A DNA stretch of 64,000 nt from Platycnemis pennipes (Eukaryota; Arthropoda; Insecta; Odonata; Platycnemididae). Where the stretch lies: contig OW121856.1 in NCBI GenBank assembly GCA_933228895.1, forward strand, positions 15,207,805 through 15,271,804, in the 5' to 3' direction. Under the pieces are notes generated by a model. It saw only the letters and a list, made by a program, of their open reading frames with translations. It made no database searches and was not told where the DNA came from. A program made the position numbers and the translations under genes. Positions 1 to 10,944 of the stretch are shown piece after piece. Within the stretch, counting starts at the first letter, position 1. Each line of letters begins with the position of its first letter.

Positions 1-2045
1 GTGCAGGAGGAGGAGGAGTGGGTGGCGGGGCGGAACGTCCGTGCGACCGGCACGAAAGACACCACCGCATCGCCCTCACCTTTTGCCCAGAGCGAGCTTA
101 TTTTAGACATCAAAAACTCTTGTCCCACGCGGAAAAGCTTTATAATTCATGGAGGTGGATTCGGAAATGGAGGACGCTAATTTCACCGCACGCTCGCCCT
201 ACCCCGGGGGACTGGCTTCGGAAAAGGCTTCCCGGTCATCCTCACGTGACTCCACGTGAGGAAGAGAAAGACTCACAACCGGTCATCCTGAAAGTCCACA
301 TTTTCGGCGAGAGAAAATTCCAAACGTCCATCACAGGTTTCAGGCCCAATCCCCTCCAATGCAACCGCACTTTCACCAATGCGGCAGAACTTGAATGTTC
401 TCCAAACGGTGGCTGAGGAATTCCAACGATTAATCTACCGGGATCCGAGCCCGGTCCTAAAGAGCGGAGCTAGTACGCTTGCTACCAACCCGGATGGAGT
501 CACTGATGTCTGTACCAAATGCAAGACCGCGTACTAATGCACGACAAGAGATGCACGGTATCCCCCGTGCTTATAACACTATTTCACCACACGCTGATGC
601 CAAGAATTTTCATGAAACAGAATGACATTTGACCTTAGTACCCAGACACACGCGCTCAAATGACCACCAAACCCGCCAACAAGCATAAGCAGTAAACAGA
701 TGGGCCGCTCCAACACTCGGGGCCTATTACGAGATCAAATAGGTATAACTAAAAGTAATCAAATAGCTATACTACCAATACCTTATTCTCCGGTAATAGG
801 ACTACCGCTGTAACGCCCTTCACTCAGCTATTAATCCTACAAAGTGGTTTTTCATTTCCTATTAATCCTAAGTTTACGTAAATTTCATATCCCTCAATAT
901 CAACTGAAACAATGCAATCCAGCAATAATCTTACATATGAAGACTGAATCTTAAATTAATTTACCATTTCCTTTCAACAAATATTTTCCAAATTGGCACA
1001 AAGAACAGAGATAAAAAGATGAGACGAAGAGATTATCCAATGTCCAATTATCAATTACACCAACTAAGAACACTGGAGAACCTAACTCCAAAGATTTTAT
1101 TTCAAAGAAAAACATAATAATGGCATTCCTCTAAGGAAGGTTTACCTCCTGCCAATGGACGGACAGGAAACGAAAAAACGCCTTTATCGAAACATGGCTA
1201 AAGATCGTTTACGAATTGTCTTCCACATAAAGGGGACAGGAAAATAATAGTGTCACACCTTGGTCATCACTTGCACTGGCACTTCATTGCTAGCTAATGA
1301 GAGTACATTACAAATGACATTGAATAAAAATAAACTTAGGCTGTCAATAGAGCAGAGGCCATGGCAAACGTGACTGTTACACTGCAAAGGCAATAAGAAA
1401 CAACAGCCATCTTAAAATTCTTAAACTTAAATTCTACAGAACTAAGAGAAAAAATATACCTAATTCGCATCACCTACAATTATTGCTTATAACCGGCGCA
1501 GTAAGCATTATTTTTGTATCTGCAATTATTCCCGAGCACGAAGTGACAAGCAGTAGCATAATTAAAATACGTCAAAAATACATACGTCCAAAACTACAGA
1601 CAACAACCAAAATTGTAATATTAACATACAATCATATGGACTAAAACGGGCGCTAAATATGTATATTAACATACATAAAATTCTAGGACCTATAAAAATA
1701 AGCCACTGGCCTATCAAGCAGAAATCACCTAAGCATACCTCTGCTGAGTAGAAGATAAATGGAAAGCCACGATTTTTCATGCCACTCATCCACAAATGTT
1801 CCACACAATTGAGTGGTATTTTTATACACCTACCATGCGCTAAAAGTACACGTTTAAATACAATTCGTGCCATGAACATAAGTGTATTGACTAACTTGCG
1901 AGTATTTCCTAGACGAATTGGCCCGAGATCTGAGAGTGTGAGACAGTTCACAGAAACATTGCAAATAATATAAATAATGAACGTTTTGCCTCGACAACGA
2001 TAGTTAACGCAATATTTCCCATGGGGGGTTTGAGAACAGAATTAA
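1..2045. other. Unannotated AT-rich stretch
   Basis: No recognisable gene. It opens with a short purine-rich (GGA)n run near positions 6-17. The longest frames are 132 codons (18-416, plus) and 129 codons (1562-1951, minus). Neither shows a domain, a signal peptide or a biased composition that would support coding. I see no repeat family shared with the rest of the window. Confidence 0.6.
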
Positions 2046-2049
2046 GTCT

Positions 2050-2130
2050 TACCACATCATCTAGGCCAGGGCGAGATTCGACCCAGCAACTCTGCGTTTT
2101 ACTGACATCTCCAGAGACCGGCGTGACGGT
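2050..2130 (-). mobile_element. tRNA-derived SINE head (degenerate)
   Basis: Read on the minus strand, a B-box-like promoter element GGGTCGAATCTC lies at 2073-2084. It is preceded by a decayed A-box region (around 2095-2115) and followed by CGCCCTGGCCTAG. That is the usual layout of the tRNA-like head of an invertebrate SINE. The A box is poor and no cloverleaf can be closed confidently, so this is a SINE relic rather than a working tRNA gene. The body and tail of the element are not delimited. Confidence 0.45.
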
Positions 2131-4029
2131 TAGTTGGATAAATTAGTCAACACCTAAATGTTTACTTGGATTATACTACGCTTAAAAATGGATGACTAGC
2201 GAGGGTAGTTGAATTCGGCTCGATGTTAGACTCGAAGGATGAAACCCCCCGAGTGGCCCACCGCTCCGATACGGCCCACGGTAACAAGTTACATCAAGCC
2301 CACATGACCTACCATTACAGCTTTCGATCGAAGGCCCTGGGGTGGCCGCGTCGACCCAAGCGCTCGCGTGACTGGCCCCAGTTCCGCATGCAGCCGCGGA
2401 CAAATCGAGCGTCCCCGTGCAAGGGGGGGGATCGTAAACAAGGGCCAGCCTTCGAATCTCGGGCGGCGCACGGGAAACCACGCTCGCCTACTCGATATAC
2501 ACGCTGTACACCACGCTAATCCCGGCGAAGAATACTTACACGACACTTTTCACATCGCTTAGAACGTGATTAAGCGAACATTAATAATGCATGCCTAGAC
2601 AATGTTCCCTCGCCATTACTTTGTTAATAATTTAACCACCGACTAAATGTATACATACCCGCATAACAATTCCGCAGTAGAACAGCGAGAAAAAGATGTG
2701 CCTGAACCGTTCCACTTCTATCTAAAGCTGACACAGCTTTAAAATGGCAATTGCGTGAATCGTACTATATTTAGGGTGTGACAAATAGCTTTGCACGACG
2801 ACATTAAACAGGGAAAAAATAGAACCCTCCATAGGGAATCCTTATACACAAGCTCCTTTTGCGACAAATCCACGCCTGGTTGAGCAAGAAATTGACAAGA
2901 TTGGAAGGGTTAAACGAGAAAAAGAAAATCAATGCGTGAGTACTACTTTGGATGGATTCAATACTCGAGCGGAGTGACGTTGGGTCGATTACCAGAGTGG
3001 AAGCTCACGTCCCGGATTCAAAAATCACAACGGCCAATTACCTCCTCCTCACTTAGTACGGCGCCTTTTCATCACCCCTCAAGGAAGTGCCGAAAAGGAA
3101 CCATTCAAGACAAGCTATAACCGACGGCAGTCAGAGACAAAAAAGTAATCGACACAAAATATGCAACCCCGCAACCGGTTACCATGGTCTTACGTTCAAT
3201 TTTAAACTCGCTGTGCGACATACGCGACCAAGCTAATACGCAAGTGTGAACCCAAATCCGTGTTTTGAAACCAGTAACCAATTGAGTAAGAATACAATGC
3301 TATACATTTCCAAGGTACTGTCGAATGGAGGAAATTAATACTTGCATTAAAATCTAAACAGTCTCAGTTGCGTACATGTTTAAGGACTTGAGATCAATAG
3401 CAATAACGAGACGGGAGTACTGTACCGCAATACTGAAAATTATTCAATCGCAGAAAACTGCAACATGGTTAGCCGTGCGCCAAAGGAGTAGGAGGAGGAG
3501 GAGTAAGAACAACAATTCCATTTACGCCATGGGTAAACTTAGAACGGACCCACAACGTCCTCGACCTTAAATCGAGAGAACCTGCAGAGACAATTCATTC
3601 TAAGTCCACGTCGAACGTGAGACACCAACAACTGCGGTCTCCCGTCTTAGAAATCGTATTACAGAGCTTGAGAAGTGTGTCAACAGCAGTGCAACGGGTC
3701 GCCATAAGAGTGGTGAGTGCACATACCAGAGAGACGTCGGGTGTAAATGCGCCATCACCGTCCGCAAAGGAACTCAAGCGACCATCCACTCAGGCGCCGA
3801 CGGACGCTTAAACTTAATTTGTGAGAACTAGTCTCCGTAGAAGCAGAAGAATGAGAAATACACAGGTAATCCAAGATCGACGGTACCATTCACAGTTCAC
3901 ATCAGCTGAATGAATAAAAAAGGGATGTTCTCACCCATTTCAATTGGTACACCGTTAAATCGTATTTAAGACAAATAAAAAGGCCCACAAGTCATAATCA
4001 ACGACCATAACTCGACAATAACGGTATCC
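2131..4029. other. Unannotated stretch with a small GC-rich block
   Basis: Positions about 2215-2530 are GC-rich and carry several overlapping frames of 64-99 codons on both strands, as expected where stop codons are scarce. A purine run (AGGAGGAGGAG-like) lies near 3485-3505. No conserved protein or repeat is recognised. Confidence 0.5.
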
Positions 4030-4039
4030 GTCACATGGC

Positions 4040-4902
4040 ACGAACGAAAATTGGGAAAATAACGTCAATAGAAAGTTGGGGTTCATTAAAAGAATATTAG
4101 GGAAAAGTGAGGAGAGGGTGAAAGAACGTTGCTATTCTTCAATTGTTAAACCACACTTAGATATGCTGCGAGTATATGGGACCCTTATGAACCAGGCTTA
4201 ATTTACGAATTAGATCGAGTACAACGAAGAGCAGCGAGATATGTACGATAGGGAAGTAGGGAAGGGTGTTACGACAGGGAAGTTGGGAAGGGTGTTACGA
4301 TAGGGAAGGCAGTGTGTCTGGTATGTTAGCCGAATTGGGATGGGAATCGCTGTCACAACGTAGGCTGAATTATAGACTTAATCTTCTGGGAAAATTTAAG
4401 GTGGGGCATTTCATTAATAATGTTAATCATTATATTGCTGGCTCCGGCCTATCATGATAGGCTCGATAATTCTAATAAAATTAAGGAGATAGATTACAGG
4501 ACGGACAGGTTTAAAATGTCATTTTTTACACGTACGATTCGAGATCAGAACGTTAGGCATCGCGTAAATCGGTAATAATTAGAGGTAATATTCAGAGTAG
4601 GTCGATAGTATTTTTTTTATTTCCTGTATATTCAAATCAAGGTGTGATGCACCAATTGCTTTTTTTTTGCATGCATGAGTATCTATGAAATTGGTGTCGG
4701 GTTCAAGTCATGCATGGTATTCGTGGGTGTGTCCTGTATGATTGGGATTCGGTAGCTTTTTCCCCCTAATTACTTGACTAGGTGCGGTGTTGGTTTTGTG
4801 TTGTTCATTTTTGTTTGTTGTGTCACTGTTCCCGGTGTGGATGCAACCCTTGCCACACACCCTCGAGGTGGCTTGCAGGGTATGTCGCAGATATAGATAA
4901 AA
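4040..4902 (+). mobile_element. LINE family B (CR1/Jockey-type) 3' fragment: RT C-terminus plus 3' UTR
   Basis: This is the 3' part of a non-LTR retrotransposon whose full-length protein copies its RNA at a nicked target site. In one frame it reads VNRKLGFIKRILGK, then ERCYSSIVKPHLDML, then GLIYELDRVQRRAARYV around 4200-4245. These are hallmarks of the C-terminal region of CR1/Jockey-clade reverse transcriptases ('LVRPHLEYA...VWDP', 'ELERVQRRAARFV'). After a 26-bp tandem duplication the frame shifts. It resumes as SVSGMLAELGWESLSQRRLNYRL and ends with YRTDRFKMSFFTRTIRD near 4490-4540. The 3' UTR follows and ends in the family hairpin (4847-4880) and a GATATAGATAA tail. The copy is 5'-truncated and interrupted by stops and frameshifts, so it is dead. 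The partner copy at 59.6 kb confirms the link between this coding end and the hairpin tail. The 5' boundary is approximate. Confidence 0.88.
4247..4308 (+). repeat. 26-bp tandem duplication inside LINE B
   Basis: Units at 4247-4272 and 4273-4298 differ at two positions, and a third unit begins at 4299-4308. The period of 26 is not a multiple of three, so the duplication itself disrupts the RT frame. Confidence 0.9.
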
Positions 4903-6285
4903 CTATCCTTCGACATTGATGCGAGTGAGAGAGACGTAGTGAAACAATTCAAAAACCTATTTCGATATAAGAATATACTAAGGATGAAATGAAAGAAGTT
5001 ACTTGGGCGAGGAACTAAAACAGCAAAAGGAGCAGAGTGTAAAAGTTGTTACCAGGAGATGGGTGCGAGAGAGCTGTTTCATAAATGCCTGCCGACGTAA
5101 GAGCGAAACAGCTGATTTAGCGTTCATAAGGAGCAAAGGGAGTAGAAGTCCCAGGTTCGTGAAAATCTATCTAGATACTACTGATCAAATATAGAAAATA
5201 TCTAACAAATTACGTACTGAGCGTATTGGATCGCGGATCCACTGAAACCTATCTTTCGTAATCAGCACGGAAATAAGGCACCTTCATGAATTACGTAGAG
5301 ATTCACAGCCGCCAATACTCCACGGAAATTCCCATAAAGCATTCAATGCGGTGACAAGACCATTTACAAGGCAACAACTTCACTAACCACCTATATCCAA
5401 GCATACTCACACGCAACAAAATGGAGAAATCGGTGAAACAACCTAGAAACTCCTGAAAATTGCCGTCTCTTTCAGCAAATAAATGTTAACGAGCCGAAAC
5501 CGATTTAAGAATGCAGCAAAAAAAAACTTGGGAGCACGGCCAAACTTGACGAAAAGAACGCCCAGAGCCAAAAATTTTTAACCAAGAAGTGTATCATCCA
5601 TCCATTCATCTTCGTTAAAGATGAGCGTAAGCGTCAACTAACTCACACAAAGTTAAAAAAGAACCGCCTTCGGTGCAAGCGAACTGATTTATTTCTCATG
5701 TGAAGTAAATTTAACCGACATTAAACACCAAAACTAGAACGTCTCAGAGGCTGACCCTATTCCTAATTAAAATAAACAGAAAATCTCCAAAATCGGTGAT
5801 TATGAGATATCTTCGAGGAAACTAAAAGGAAGTTTTATTTCTAACAATGAAAATTATGAGTATCCTTACTTGAACGCCAAACATGTTCATATATTCACAT
5901 ATTGCGACAAAGTCAACCGTAGATAAAGGTACAGTTCCCTTCAATATCCTGTACCATACGTTCTCTTTCTTCTATTTCGAGTCACACATCGGAAAACATA
6001 CTTAGCCGGTGGCAGGGATTACACCGTGAGGTTAAATGCTTCGCTAGCCATCGGAAAACCCAATACGCATCGTACTCATTAGCATTCTGTGAAAATGAGA
6101 TACATAAATCAGACCGTCCCGGGATAAGAGAACTGCCTCATGTGACATGAAGATTTACACCCGTGGTGCATTCGCTGCAAACGACGCCCCGTAACAACAG
6201 CCTAAAACTAAGGACGATCAAGACATCAGCCCCACTACACGATTACTTCAGCGATCACCGAACTCGGGCACACTTGTCCACCAAT
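4903..6285. other. Unannotated AT-rich stretch
   Basis: No frame above 63 codons and no recognisable repeat, RNA gene or regulatory motif. Confidence 0.55.
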
Positions 6286-6289
6286 TACG

Positions 6290-6830
6290 ACTTAACTATG
6301 CATCCTAATTTGCCGCCGCCTCTCCCGTTCGCCTCAGGAGCAATTCACACGGGACACTTGACGCCCCATGACCGGGAAAACAAGCGAAGAATGGGGCGCA
6401 TTTCAATGGCAGCAAACGAAGTCACAGGAGGGGCCGGTCGACCCACTAGCCTTCTCAAACGAGTCGATTCACATGCTGGGCGGGCGGGCGTGTGTTAGGT
6501 TGCCCCCCCCCGCCCCTTCTCCACCCAGGAACTCTCCGAGGGAGAAAACGACTGCTCACGAGCCTCGGGGAACAATGCCGACACTCGAGAGTACAAAACG
6601 CCTTGAGAGAGGGGACGGATGCATATTTTACTTTCGTCGCCCGAGAGCCGTTCGGCCAGCAACCACTCGGGCACTCATGGCCGCCCCGAGGGTCATTCCA
6701 AAATCCAAGGGAGGGGATTCCACGGAGGTGCCTTCAAGCTCGGCATTACCGAATGAATCCTATGGTCCCCAGGACAAGGGGGAGGCCGCTTTTTATTTTT
6801 GGCACCGATGATGAACATTTACGCAGCAAG
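6290..6830. other. GC/CpG-rich block
   Basis: A visibly GC-rich stretch of about 0.5 kb in AT-rich surroundings, with poly-C and poly-G tracts near 6478-6520. Three overlapping plus-strand frames (111, 147 and 119 codons in different frames) arise from the low stop density. None has a recognisable domain, and their overlap argues against coding. Confidence 0.5.
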
Positions 6831-7120
6831 AAGGACCAAAGCGGGACGTGACATTCTCGGAAAAACTACGCAAACATAACAGGACTCCATCAAATATTTC
6901 CCCGGATGCAGTTTTGTGGCAGTCTCTCGGGGAATGGCAGAAAAAGATATACACTCAGTCACACAACATATACAACATAATCAGTGTCAAATGCATGAGG
7001 TATTCTACATTCAGGTCAAAGGTCCAAAATCGAACGGCAATGCAACGGAAATGTTAGTTAATGTAGCACTGGGAGAGACGGGAATGGAACGTAACTGTGT
7101 CCGGCGGGACGTAGTGGAAT

Positions 7121-7215
7121 AATATCACGATAAACAACAAGATATTAGCACTTATTCCACAGGTTTTTATTAGTTGTGCAACGCGTTTCAGCAGTTAAGC
7201 CATCATCAGGTACGG
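7121..7215 (-). mobile_element. Solitary terminal module with GAAAC / TGTGGA / TTATCG (Penelope-like or retrozyme-like?)
   Basis: Read on the minus strand: CCTGATGATGGC (7199-7210), a short possible stem, GAAACGCGTTGCAC (7176-7189), an A-rich spacer, TGTGGAATAAGTGCTAATAT (7142-7161) and TTATCGTG near 7127-7134. CTGATGA...GAAA resembles a hammerhead ribozyme core. Flanking GTAC/GCAC could form stem I with one mismatch, but an extra base between the core and stem II makes this imperfect. Hammerhead motifs are known in Penelope-like elements and retrozymes, so that assignment is a hypothesis. The same spacing recurs in the 60.5 kb palindrome. No Penelope RT/GIY-YIG coding is seen nearby. Confidence 0.45.
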
Positions 7216-7650
7216 GGGTGGATTTCTACAGAGACCTTAAGGGAAAGAAAATAATGGCATGCAGAGGGGTTACAGATGTGGGTGGGTGGTAGATTTAGAA
7301 AAGTTTAGTGGATGGAATAATACAGGGGAAAAAATGTTATATTAGGCCAGAGGAGATGGTATTGTGAGGAATAAAAAACATTTTAATATCAGGACACGGG
7401 ACGAAGTGAAACGCAATGCGACAATAAAGGCTGCGATTAAGAGTAGGATGAGAGAGCATAGAGAAACAATGGATGAGGGTAATGATAGAAAAAGAGCAAT
7501 ATGAACATCCCGAATTGAAAACTGAAACGCTTCGTACGGCAAAATGCAAGTCAAATGCATATGAAGGGGGAATGATTACCGGAAAACTCTGTGGCTCACG
7601 CTATAACAACAACACCAACATCCTTCGACAGCCGTAATTCCATGAGAATC
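7216..7650. other. Unannotated; possible extension of the 7.1 kb element
   Basis: Low-complexity purine-rich sequence with two overlapping minus-strand frames of 70 and 72 codons and no recognised domain. It may belong to the adjacent element, but no internal repeat or terminal structure proves this. Confidence 0.35.
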
Positions 7651-8300
7651 CACGGATTCAGAACACCTTTCGGTACGTCCCAGGGCATACAAGTCTCTTG
7701 GGCCCAAGGATGAGCGGGACAGCCTGGCAGGCAAGAGTGGACACCCCACTCGGGAACGAAGAGATAAGACCATCAGATTGCTCACGGGTTCGAACTCGAC
7801 CCCAAAGAAGAAGACAAGCAGAGCTAACGGAAGACAAAGGGAAGGGGATTAGGAAGGAGGGAAGGTTCCCCACTCTCTCCGACTCCGTTTTATTCGCCGC
7901 CCCCACCAGGCGCCCCTGCCCCAACGAGGGCGCCCCAGCTATGGATCCGGGGACAGTCCCCAACCCACTCCTAAGCCCTCGGCGCCACGACGAGGCGGAA
8001 GATGAAGGAGTGCGGTGGAGTGGGAGGCGGTCGATGGCAGCGGGATATCCAAACAGACGCACGGGACGCCCTCGTGCTGCAGCCGCAGCATCCCGGAGTT
8101 CGCCCCGGGAGAGGAGGGGGCGGTCCGCCCCACGTCAGGCCCAATGCATGCTCCCCGCAGAGACTGGCGCCGCCTCGGGGCCCCTGGCTGCTCAACCGGG
8201 GCGGGGGGGGAGGGGCCCGAGAGGTCGCCCAGGGCCCATCCCCGCTCGCAAAACCGACCCCTGGCCCTGAAATCTCATTACATCTGCGCGGGAACTCGGG
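7650..8300. other. GC/CpG-rich block
   Basis: Strongly GC-rich, with many CpG dinucleotides and a G run near 8201-8210. It carries overlapping open frames of up to 190 codons (7698-8270, plus), 142 and 136 codons (plus), and 134 and 119 codons (minus). The simultaneous openness of frames on both strands reflects base composition, and no domain is seen. It could be a CpG-island-like regulatory segment. Confidence 0.5.
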
Positions 8301-8435
8301 AGCAAAAGGATACCTCACACAAGCAACCAATCCCGGAACCCAGAGAAACTACAATTGGACGCTCGATGTTTGGTTGGTTATCCAGGGGAGGCGACCGACA
8401 GCTGAGGTCATTTGCGCCATTTTAGGATAGGAGGG

Positions 8436-8697
8436 TACTAGGGTAATGGTAGGAGTCTTCAGAGAACGGAGTAAGGGTGGAGAGAAACCCGGCGTCGGCA
8501 TTAGCCTACTCTTAACGAAAGTCGCCAAGGAGACCACAGCTTAACGTCCCATCCGACGTACGGAGTACTGAACTTGAAATTCCCTCCACTAGGCACTCAA
8601 GTGGGGACCGGTTTTCCACAGAAAAATCCGCCACATTCGGGAATCGAACCCGGGCCCACGGGATGGGAGGCCAGTACTCTAGCCACCACACCAGATC
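8436..8697 (-). mobile_element. tRNA-derived SINE
   Basis: On the minus strand the tRNA-like head reads TGGTGTGGTGGCTAGAGTAC from the right end. The A box TGGCTAGAGTACTGG is at 8671-8685 and the B box GGTTCGATTCC at 8640-8650, at a tRNA-like distance. The non-tRNA body continues leftward (CGGATTTTTCTGTGGAAAAC, then GGGACGTTAAGC near 8541-8552), a body motif shared by many invertebrate SINEs. Such elements are transcribed by RNA polymerase III from the internal promoter and mobilised by LINE machinery. The 3' end near 8436 is approximate and no clear target-site duplication was found. This is the best-preserved SINE in the window. Confidence 0.75.
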
Positions 8698-8699
8698 GA

Positions 8700-10235
8700 T
8701 ACCCTTATTACTCATCATTTTGTATTTATCTTTCTCGAGCCTCCTAGTAAATTTATGTGGAAGGTTGTCGATGGAATAGTTCGCGCCATTTATTGAGTAA
8801 TGTTTTTAGCTGTGGAAACGCAGCGAACTTGTGTCATTTCCTGAAAAGAATATTTACTGACTAATTGCTCATCGTGCCCATTTATTGATACCTTATTCTA
8901 CAACCAATGCTAAGGTGGAGTAGTTTGGTTTCTTACGTAGTATTTTAGACTAAAGTGGGTGAATAATAGTAGTGATGCAATGAGTGAGAAATACTGAGTA
9001 GACGCTCGACGAAGACCACGAAGCGGCCGAATTGGAGAGAACGAAGGAGGGATGTTTGAGAGCATGTCTGCAGTATCGACGACGACGAAAATCTGGACCG
9101 AGAAGAGAGGCCGGGATGAGAAAAAACGCGCCCCTAAATTTATTCCGCTAAGCTAATTCGATCGTGTCGAACACTAACTTATTACAACAACGTAGAAAGA
9201 CAACTTCATTCAGATCTACGGTAATAATTGACAACACAGAGACAAGATATTTTCATCAATGATTCATGTGATACCAATAGATTTACTGCCCATGCTACCA
9301 CATTGAAAGTTAAGTATACGAACACACAAATCTACTTCCCCATGTAGGCTACGTAGACATGAAATCATCGAATATGCTCCCACGTGTCGAATATGCGTAC
9401 CACACTGATAAAGGCACCCGCGCATTTACATTCAAAAGGCGGTGCAAAAACCACACGACGTGTCGGCGGGCAGTGCCTCCCTCCCCCCCATACATCACAG
9501 CACCACAAATCGGATTAGCGGAAGCGCCGAAACGGGAACATTTGCCCGAATAGTTAATCAGGCGGCGGGACTGCGTCGATGAGCAGGAGAAGGTCCAGAT
9601 TAATGGGACGATTGGCGTCCGCTCACATTTCCGGACGCCCGTACGACGGCGTCCCCCTCTCCACCGACGCCTCTTAATTTGTCGCCGTCGACGACCCGCA
9701 TAGGGAGGGATGGGGGAGAAAAAGAACTAGTCCACCCACACACACACACCCCCTAAGGAGCACACCCTGGTGGTCCCCACTCTTAGAGACCTGACGAAGG
9801 AAGAGCTGGGAAGGGGCCTAGCAGTCCATGTTCCGTGGGAAGTGACCCCTCCCATCACAACGAATGAACATACACTCGCATCTCGGGCGGCCCGGACGGA
9901 GAGAACCGAAGAGTCGACTTAGTTGCGCAACCATTTGCTCAGAAGTGTTCCACGGGCCAGGGTGGGCTTTCATTAACCCTCCTACGACACTTTTGAATAT
10001 CTTTCCCATTACCGTCCAGTACGACGTATTAATTCGGTCCACACAAATATAATATTTATTGTTTCCATGCCATTTGTCTCGAATGAATTATTGCAAAAAT
10101 AAAACCATGGCACCCACGCGTGAGACATCGCAGAAGACTGAATTTCCGTTCATTCTTCCTCTACTGATCACAACACATTTTTCACACGATATTAAGAATA
10201 ATATTTCACAAGTTAGCACAAAAATAAGATAACTA
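8700..10235. other. Unannotated stretch
   Basis: No conserved gene. A short CA run lies near 9737-9750, and a moderately GC-rich part spans about 9420-9930. The longest frame is 74 codons. Confidence 0.5.
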
Positions 10236-10239
10236 GAGT

Positions 10240-10940
10240 ACTGGTTTCTCCTGGTCAGGGTAGATTTTCGCAGACATCTTTAATCCTCTCCCGGCGCTTC
10301 TGAAGGTTTCTTTCCCAAAGCCCGTTCCCTAGCGTACGTCCAACCTCCTTCCCTGCTATCCAGAAAAAACCTACCCTTTTCCCCCACTTCAATCTTCCCC
10401 AGCACTCTACCCTCTATTACCGTCTTCAATGAACTATCGCCTTCAATTACTTTCCCAATCCACCAGCTCCGTCGCCTCTCAATATCCTCCGACACCTTCC
10501 TCTGCAACCGTCCCAGCAGCACCACTCATTTGTCTTCATTCCCGTCCAAAGTGTCTCCTCCATCCTTCCCCACGCCCACATCTCAGGTGCCTCCAATCTC
10601 CTTTCGCCCACCTTCTCCAAGATCCACGTTTCGCAACCACACCACATCCCTGACCCAACTTATAACCAACCTTCCCTTAGCGTATTCACCCAGGGTACCC
10701 GTCTCAACGTCTCTCATGTTAGTACACACACAGTACTATTTTACCAACTCATTTCTTCTACGCTTAACTTGTGTACGACGTCCACCTTCGCCCGAAATGC
10801 AGGACAAGTTGCAGAAATGCTCAACCTTTTTCCTTACCCTACTTTTCATGTCTGAAGACAAGAATTCATTCCAGGAGTATGGGGTAGTTCTTACATCAGC
10901 AACCTGGCTTCCCAAAGAGAACACCAAAAATAGCACACTG
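10240..10940 (-). mobile_element. LINE family A-like RT C-terminal fragment (diverged)
   Basis: Minus-strand translation gives, in order: VEHFCNLSCISGEGGRRTQV near 10840-10780 (the usual 'KYLGS.I..DGR' segment), CETWILEKVGERRLEAPEMW (10645-10580), MEETLW.. TNE, then LGRLQRKVSEDIERR and SWWIGKVIEGDSSLKTVIEGRVLGKI near 10510-10400. This order (YGCETW; RRLEAFEMW; TNEEVL; R.WIGHV; IEGRV.GK) is the conserved C-terminal layout of endonuclease-RT LINEs common in insects. The reading is split between two frames, so the copy is broken. It is more diverged from the 14 and 28 kb copies than they are from each other, so it probably represents a separate subfamily. Confidence 0.8.
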
Positions 10941-10944
10941 CTCG

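Noticed and set aside
18..416. 132-codon open frame at the left edge
   Set aside because: No domain, no supporting context, and other frames overlap in the same region; chance is sufficient.
7780..7800. GGGTTCGAACTC string as a tRNA B box
   Set aside because: The palindromic GTTCGAAC occurs without an A box at a suitable distance on either strand.
7698..8270. 190-codon frame that might be a gene
   Set aside because: It lies in GC-rich DNA where at least five frames on both strands are open at once. The product is Arg/Pro/Gly-rich without motifs.
9737..9750. CA microsatellite and other short homopolymers
   Set aside because: Too short and ordinary to annotate as separate features; the longer G, C and A runs are noted within their blocks.
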